Shown here in pieces: positions 62,993 through 64,000 of a DNA stretch of 64,000 nt. The position numbers and the translations under genes are program-made. Position 1 is the first letter of the stretch, and each line of letters starts with the position of its first letter. This stretch comes from Limnoperna fortunei (Eukaryota > Mollusca > Bivalvia > Mytilida > Modiolidae): assembly GCA_944474755.1 (NCBI GenBank), contig OX104115.1:64298648-64362647 (forward strand), written 5' to 3'. A model generated the notes under the pieces. That model was not told where the DNA came from, did not search any database, and saw only the letters and a program-made list of their open reading frames with translations.

Positions 62993-63610
62993 CAAAAAAA
63001 AAACTTGAGGTACGATGAGTCCAGGTGATCTACGCTTGGCACCCATTGTAATAATCATGATGATAGTTATATCCAGGAGTAGTCATAATACAATGGAAAG
63101 AAATCAATAGCCATTTGTGACGCAGAATTTTCGTGACGGTGATCTAAGACATTATGGCGACCGTAACAGAGCGATAACTTTAATCTTGCCACTGTAATCC
63201 ACATGTTAAGTAGCTGCTTGTCAGCAGACAACCTCAATAAAAAATGTGGATAGAAGAAGCAGGCCCTTAGTTGCCTAATGAATTAGGAGATGTATACTTC
63301 ATATGCAGGTGCTACTGAAGTTTTGCGCAAAAAATGAAGAATTCCCAATAGGAAAAACAAAGTCGCAAATATTGATTCTGTCGACCTTTATTATATAGTG
63401 TAATTCAAGGTATGAGGCAGACCTCGCTCTCTCTGCGGTGACCTTAATTTCAAGTTCAAAAGTGTTGATTTGGTCAACATATTCACCGTATTTCGGATTA
63501 TAAATGAAAGCACGACATTTATATAGCGAAAAGTAAAATTGGAGTAAAGCCCTTGTATTAAATTTGTCTTATACTTTAGAGGAACAAGCCGGCAAGAAGG
63601 GGAGCCCATT
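62993..63610 (-). pseudogene. Penelope-like RT fragment and flank
   Basis: Two minus frames split one RT segment: YKTNLIQG and NFTFRYINVV (the catalytic YIDD is replaced by YINV), then in another frame NPKYGEYVDQINTFELEIK and ARSASYLEL. This is the same block as at 27033 but from a different, more decayed copy. The left flank (62993-63365) is less AT-rich than its surroundings and has broken frames such as MWITVARLKLSLCYG on the minus strand. It may belong to the same element. Confidence 0.55.
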
Positions 63611-64000
63611 TACCCATTGTCAAAGACCTGTGGAAAAATCGTCCAACAAAAATGACAAATTTGTTATTAATAGAAAGTCGAGCTTTAGGGTAATTTCGGG
63701 AACAGAGAACGTTTTGTGAATGACACATCACTAAATGTATACATTTTTAAACCTGTAATCTACGCTATGTGAAATTAAATGCTCACTTCGAATCAGGTAT
63801 TGAACAAAACTACTTTTGAAAGACAAAATAACAAGGTTACAACAGATATATGAACTATATAATATATAATAAATTTGTTAACGTTGTTAATGTTTATTCG
63901 TTTGAGTGTTTTGTGACGCTTTTAACAGTTGTTCATATTTATCAAAGCCATTGATAAAAAAATAAAAAATAAATTGGGGCCTGGGTAGAAGAGAGTCCAA

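Overview
The window looks like AT-rich nuclear DNA from a bivalve mollusc, probably mussel-like. Three things suggest this: host genes split by short GT-AG introns, many repeat families typical of bivalves (tRNA-derived SINEs, pearl/HINE-like elements with tandem cores of about 160 bp, permuted Penelope-like elements), and no operons or bacterial signals. No species can be named from sequence alone. Most of the window is mobile DNA and its debris.

Only two host genes are well supported. The first is the 3' end of an AFG2A/SPATA5-type AAA+ ATPase on the plus strand: four coding exons at 8233-8366, 11170-11296, 11625-11789 and 13903-14079, which join in frame and end in a stop. They encode the second ATPase domain from just after Walker A to the C-terminus, so everything left of 8233 is probably a large intron. 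The second is a compact ANKRD34-like ankyrin protein (25692-26216, plus) with an AATAAA signal about 240 bp downstream.

Layout: 1-6658 is a head-to-tail array of five related pearl/HINE-like units, each ending in a short hairpin and carrying about 1, 0, 2, 3 and 5 core repeats. 8233-14079 is the AFG2A end, whose introns carry two elements of a second HINE-like family and a SINE split by a CACGTG-rich MITE. 14326-14772 is a 60-bp minisatellite. 16331-23330 holds two diverged copies of a segment, one interrupted by an inverted-repeat element, plus a 63-bp minisatellite and a 1.8-kb HINE-like element. 28329-35134 is a nearly intact CR1-like LINE on the minus strand with SGNH-like, small, PHD/coiled-coil and endonuclease-RT ORFs. 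42008-44266 is a SINE whose 3' target-site duplication was hit by a TAA-targeting Harbinger-like element. 49523-49676 is a 154-bp foldback. 53150-54418 is a Gypsy remnant (gag plus integrase, RT missing). 54718-56700 is a Penelope-like pseudogene. 56779-61301 is a TA-flanked element with ACGATGTACG-repeat arms that encloses another HINE-like repeat. The rest is SINEs, microsatellites and a Penelope-like fragment.

The most notable system is the LINE. Its endonuclease-RT frame has no ATG upstream of the endonuclease domain. It overlaps the PHD ORF in the -1 frame exactly where a T TTT TTA heptamer sits, which predicts a programmed -1 frameshift. Other leads are nuclear-receptor DR1 sites and YY1-like motifs carried by HINE-like repeats, and several insertions whose empty or target sites can be read from the sequence.
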